Made by a program: the position numbers and the translations under genes. From Nocardia rhamnosiphila NBRC 108938 (GTDB lineage Bacteria; Actinomycetota; Actinomycetes; Mycobacteriales; Mycobacteriaceae), in contig NZ_JOAJ01000004.1 of the NCBI RefSeq assembly GCF_000720425.1, forward strand, positions 248,001 to 312,000: a DNA stretch of 64,000 nucleotides. The letters run 5' to 3'. This document shows positions 63,913-64,000 of the stretch, piece after piece (the first letter of the stretch is position 1; each line of letters begins with the position of its first letter). The notes beneath the pieces are model-generated. The model saw only the letters and a list, made by a program, of their open reading frames with translations. It was not told the DNA's origin and did not search any database.

Positions 63913-64000
63913 ACCGACCCAGTGGCCTTCGGCCTGCCGGTGGATCCGGCCGACGATGTAGCGGTATACCGTCCGGAGTCCGACGAGGTCGGGTACTCCC
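63913..64000. other. Window end, no gene assigned
   Basis: The last 88 bases are readable in several frames but too short to assign. A minus-strand frame reading YRYIVGRIHRQAEG could be the end of a gene that starts outside the window. Confidence 0.3.

Overview
The window is a contiguous piece of a high-GC actinobacterial chromosome, almost certainly a Nocardia or a close relative. Evidence: gene content and order follow the mycobacterial block mfd-tetR-glmU-prs ... rplY-pth ... ispE-rsmA-(rpfB)-tatD-metG-rsmI-pmt-arcA (Rv1020 down to Rv1001 in M. tuberculosis); there is a 19-kDa-antigen-type lipoprotein, a DUF4254 protein of the kind common in Nocardia, a full ergothioneine pathway, many GTG/TTG starts, and 4-base stop/start overlaps.

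Layout. 1-5.2 kb: start of mfd, two TetR genes, tRNA-Gln, glmU-prs and a terminator. 5.3-12 kb: small acidic protein, Pro/Gly-rich DUF4190 membrane protein, RNase Z, then three small regulator/enzyme loci (MFS-cupin with a divergent TetR; HxlR with a divergent quinone reductase). 12.4-17.7 kb: four tightly packed genes ending in a TPR protein and a CHAT-domain (caspase-like) protease, the best candidate for an undescribed conflict or signalling system. 17.8-25.2 kb: lipoprotein, membrane protein, and the ergothioneine genes egtE (divergent) and egtABCD. 25.3-28.4 kb: pth, rplY and prfC. 28.4-34.6 kb: NTF2-like protein, two Abi-alpha-like proteins around a DUF445 membrane protein, and an ABC-F ATPase. 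34.6-42 kb: housekeeping ispE, rsmA, tatD, metG and rsmI, with two arrays of a ~66-bp repeat around ispE, a small copper chaperone behind a CsoR-type palindrome, and what looks like a gutted rpfB. 41.5-44.4 kb: a TnpB (IS1341-type) element whose right end supplies the start codon of pmt. 44.6-53.4 kb: minisatellite, GntR, arginine deiminase, SoxR, SDR, TetR with a perfect operator, a truncated NAD(P)-binding gene, SGNH hydrolase, an orphan VirB6/TrbL-like membrane protein, and two GyrI-like proteins. 53.7-59.7 kb: acyltransferase-like protein, ThiF-nitroreductase fusion (Rv1355c/MoeY-like), GGDEF-EAL protein (Rv1354c-like) and a glycosyltransferase, probably one operon. 59.7-64 kb: DUF4254, AraC regulator, NAD(P)-binding protein and a second SGNH hydrolase.

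Most of the window is a conserved core with accessory loci inserted between core genes. Each accessory locus tends to be a regulator, its operator and one or two enzymes. Functional names rest on motifs read by eye; no database search was possible.
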